From Clostridiales bacterium (GTDB taxonomy: Bacteria > Bacillota > Clostridia > Oscillospirales > CAG-382): 41,837 bases of DNA. Positions 41,075 through 41,837 of this stretch are shown here, in pieces. The position numbers and the translations under genes are program-made. Position 1 is the first letter of the stretch, and each line of letters opens with the position of its first letter. The DNA lies in contig QAKH01000040.1 of assembly GCA_003343885.1 (NCBI GenBank), forward strand, positions 1 through 41,837. Direction: 5' to 3'. Below the pieces are notes generated by a model. That model did no database searches, had not been told where the DNA came from, and worked only from the letters and a program-made list of their open reading frames with translations.

Positions 41075-41752
41075 TTATTTTTTACGGCGCTTGTTTTGCC
41101 GTGCCTTTTGTGCGACAATAATGGTTGTGTTTCCTTGACGGAAAACCTCACGTACTTCGGAAAATCCGGCCTGCTCCAACAAAAGAATCTGATTTTGTAC
41201 CGTGCAGGGAATATCAAAGTGATACAGCTCTTCCGGAGAAATGTTCTGCTCTTTGCGCAGTTTTATATTTTCGTTTAACAGCGCGTCCTCCTCAGCTTGT
41301 GAAGAAACCATATAGTCACATTCAATATATACGCCTCCTTGTTCAAGAGCGGCGTATATTTTTTTATATAACTGCAATTTATCTTTTTTCACAAAGTGGT
41401 GCATTGTCTGAAAGGAAATTGCAGCATTGAATGGAGCGCCTTCAAAGGTAACGGTAAAATAGTCGCCGCATATCAGATTGAGCTCTTTTCCGGCATATTT
41501 ACGCTTTAACTCTTCAAGCATTTCTGCAGTAAGATCTATTCCCGTAACACGAAGAGCAGGGAAGATGTTAAAAATTTTCTCAAGTTCCAAACCTGTTCCA
41601 CATCCGAGATCTAACAGTGACTCGCAGTTTTTTGGCAAATACTTTGAAAGCTCCGTATAAGCCGCGGCGCAGCCTTCAACATTTTTCAGCATGTGTTCAT
41701 CGTATCCGTCAATGCGTGCGGAAAAAAAGTCATTCATTTTTTCAAGTTTCAT
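41075..41752 (-). CDS. class I SAM-dependent methyltransferase
   Basis: A 225-residue soluble methyltransferase of the Rossmann type. Motif I is LLDLGCGTG (46-54), motif II ends in VTGIDLTAEML, the acidic residue that binds the ribose, and ICGDYFTV with AAISFQTMHHF gives motifs III/IV. The C-terminal part has GVYIECDYMV and LLEQAGFSEVREVFRQGN, as in small-molecule methyltransferases. The start at 41752 follows GGAGGG. The tail is basic (KARQNKRRKK). No partner gene is adjacent and the acceptor substrate is unknown. Confidence 0.88.
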   Translation of the reverse strand: MKLEKMNDFFSARIDGYDEHMLKNVEGCAAAYTELSKYLPKNCESLLDLGCGTGLELEKIFNIFPALRVTGIDLTAEMLEELKRKYAGKELNLICGDYFTVTFEGAPFNAAISFQTMHHFVKKDKLQLYKKIYAALEQGGVYIECDYMVSSQAEEDALLNENIKLRKEQNISPEELYHFDIPCTVQNQILLLEQAGFSEVREVFRQGNTTIIVAQKARQNKRRKK

Positions 41753-41801
41753 TCAATATCCCTCCAAAGTATCAAGTGCGTTTTGTTAAGTTAAATGAAA
41801 G

Positions 41802-41830
41802 TTGAGACCTTGAACTCCTTATGGTATAAT
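41802..41830 (+). promoter_or_regulatory. strong outward promoter at the window end
   Basis: TTGAGA (41802-41807), a 17-base spacer and TATAAT (41825-41830). The spacer contains ACCTTGAACTCCTTATGGT, an imperfect dyad (ACC...GGT) that could be an operator. The gene it drives lies beyond 41837 and diverges from the methyltransferase. Confidence 0.75.
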
Positions 41831-41837
41831 GGTTTTA

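Noticed and set aside
41802..41830. MerR-type operator at the window end
   Set aside because: The -35/-10 spacing is 17, not the 19-20 typical of MerR-regulated promoters, and the downstream gene is not visible.

Overview
The window reads as chromosomal DNA of a low-to-moderate GC, spore-forming member of the Clostridia (Firmicutes), most likely a gut Oscillospiraceae/Ruminococcaceae-type bacterium. The basis is strong AGGAGG-type ribosome sites, TTG and GTG starts, sigma-A promoters of Gram-positive type, intrinsic terminators, a T-box leader, MutS2, CsoR/CopA, an S-layer-homology fragment and a sigma-K-like promoter in front of a cysteine-rich protein. No tRNA, rRNA or CRISPR array was found.

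1-7.6 kb is accessory. It opens inside an IS110-family transposase whose upstream non-coding end can fold like a bridge RNA. A UDP-sugar C6 dehydrogenase and a nucleotidyltransferase follow, the remains of a surface-polysaccharide cluster. Next comes a cargo-like trio: a zinc-ribbon DUF4145 protein, an HExxH metallopeptidase and an HTH protein. The segment ends in a deletion scar that joins the 5' part of a polysaccharide pyruvyltransferase gene to the 3' part of a second nucleotidyltransferase paralogue.

7.6-12.7 kb is about metals. A strong promoter drives a compact folded leader with an intrinsic terminator ahead of a CNNM/CorC-type CBS membrane protein. Behind it is a copper operon: CsoR, with its likely operator placed exactly between -35 and -10, and a CopA ATPase fused in frame to a C-terminal CopZ-like domain that has its own ribosome site and ATG.

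12.7-18.5 kb holds a CofE-like glutamate ligase homologue and a two-gene FAD-oxidoreductase operon. That operon diverges from an AraC regulator across a promoter carrying three copies of an 18-bp repeat. The stretch ends in a junction of two gene remnants, an SLH domain and an IS110 transposase C-terminus.

18.5-32.3 kb is mostly intracellular sugar use: L-fucose isomerase, a diverged type I dehydroquinase-like protein, a GH116/DUF608 glycosidase, a TIM-barrel sugar isomerase/epimerase and glucuronate isomerase. MutS2 and aspartokinase sit among them, as does a sodium:solute symporter controlled by a T-box whose specifier reads most plausibly as UAC (Tyr).

32.3-41.8 kb contains the cysteine-rich presumed spore protein, UvrB, an OmpR/HisKA two-component system with a TrhA/hemolysin-III membrane protein, an EamA exporter divergent from a LacI regulator, and a SAM methyltransferase. 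The window ends in a strong outward promoter.

Functions are assigned from motifs read by eye. No database search was run.
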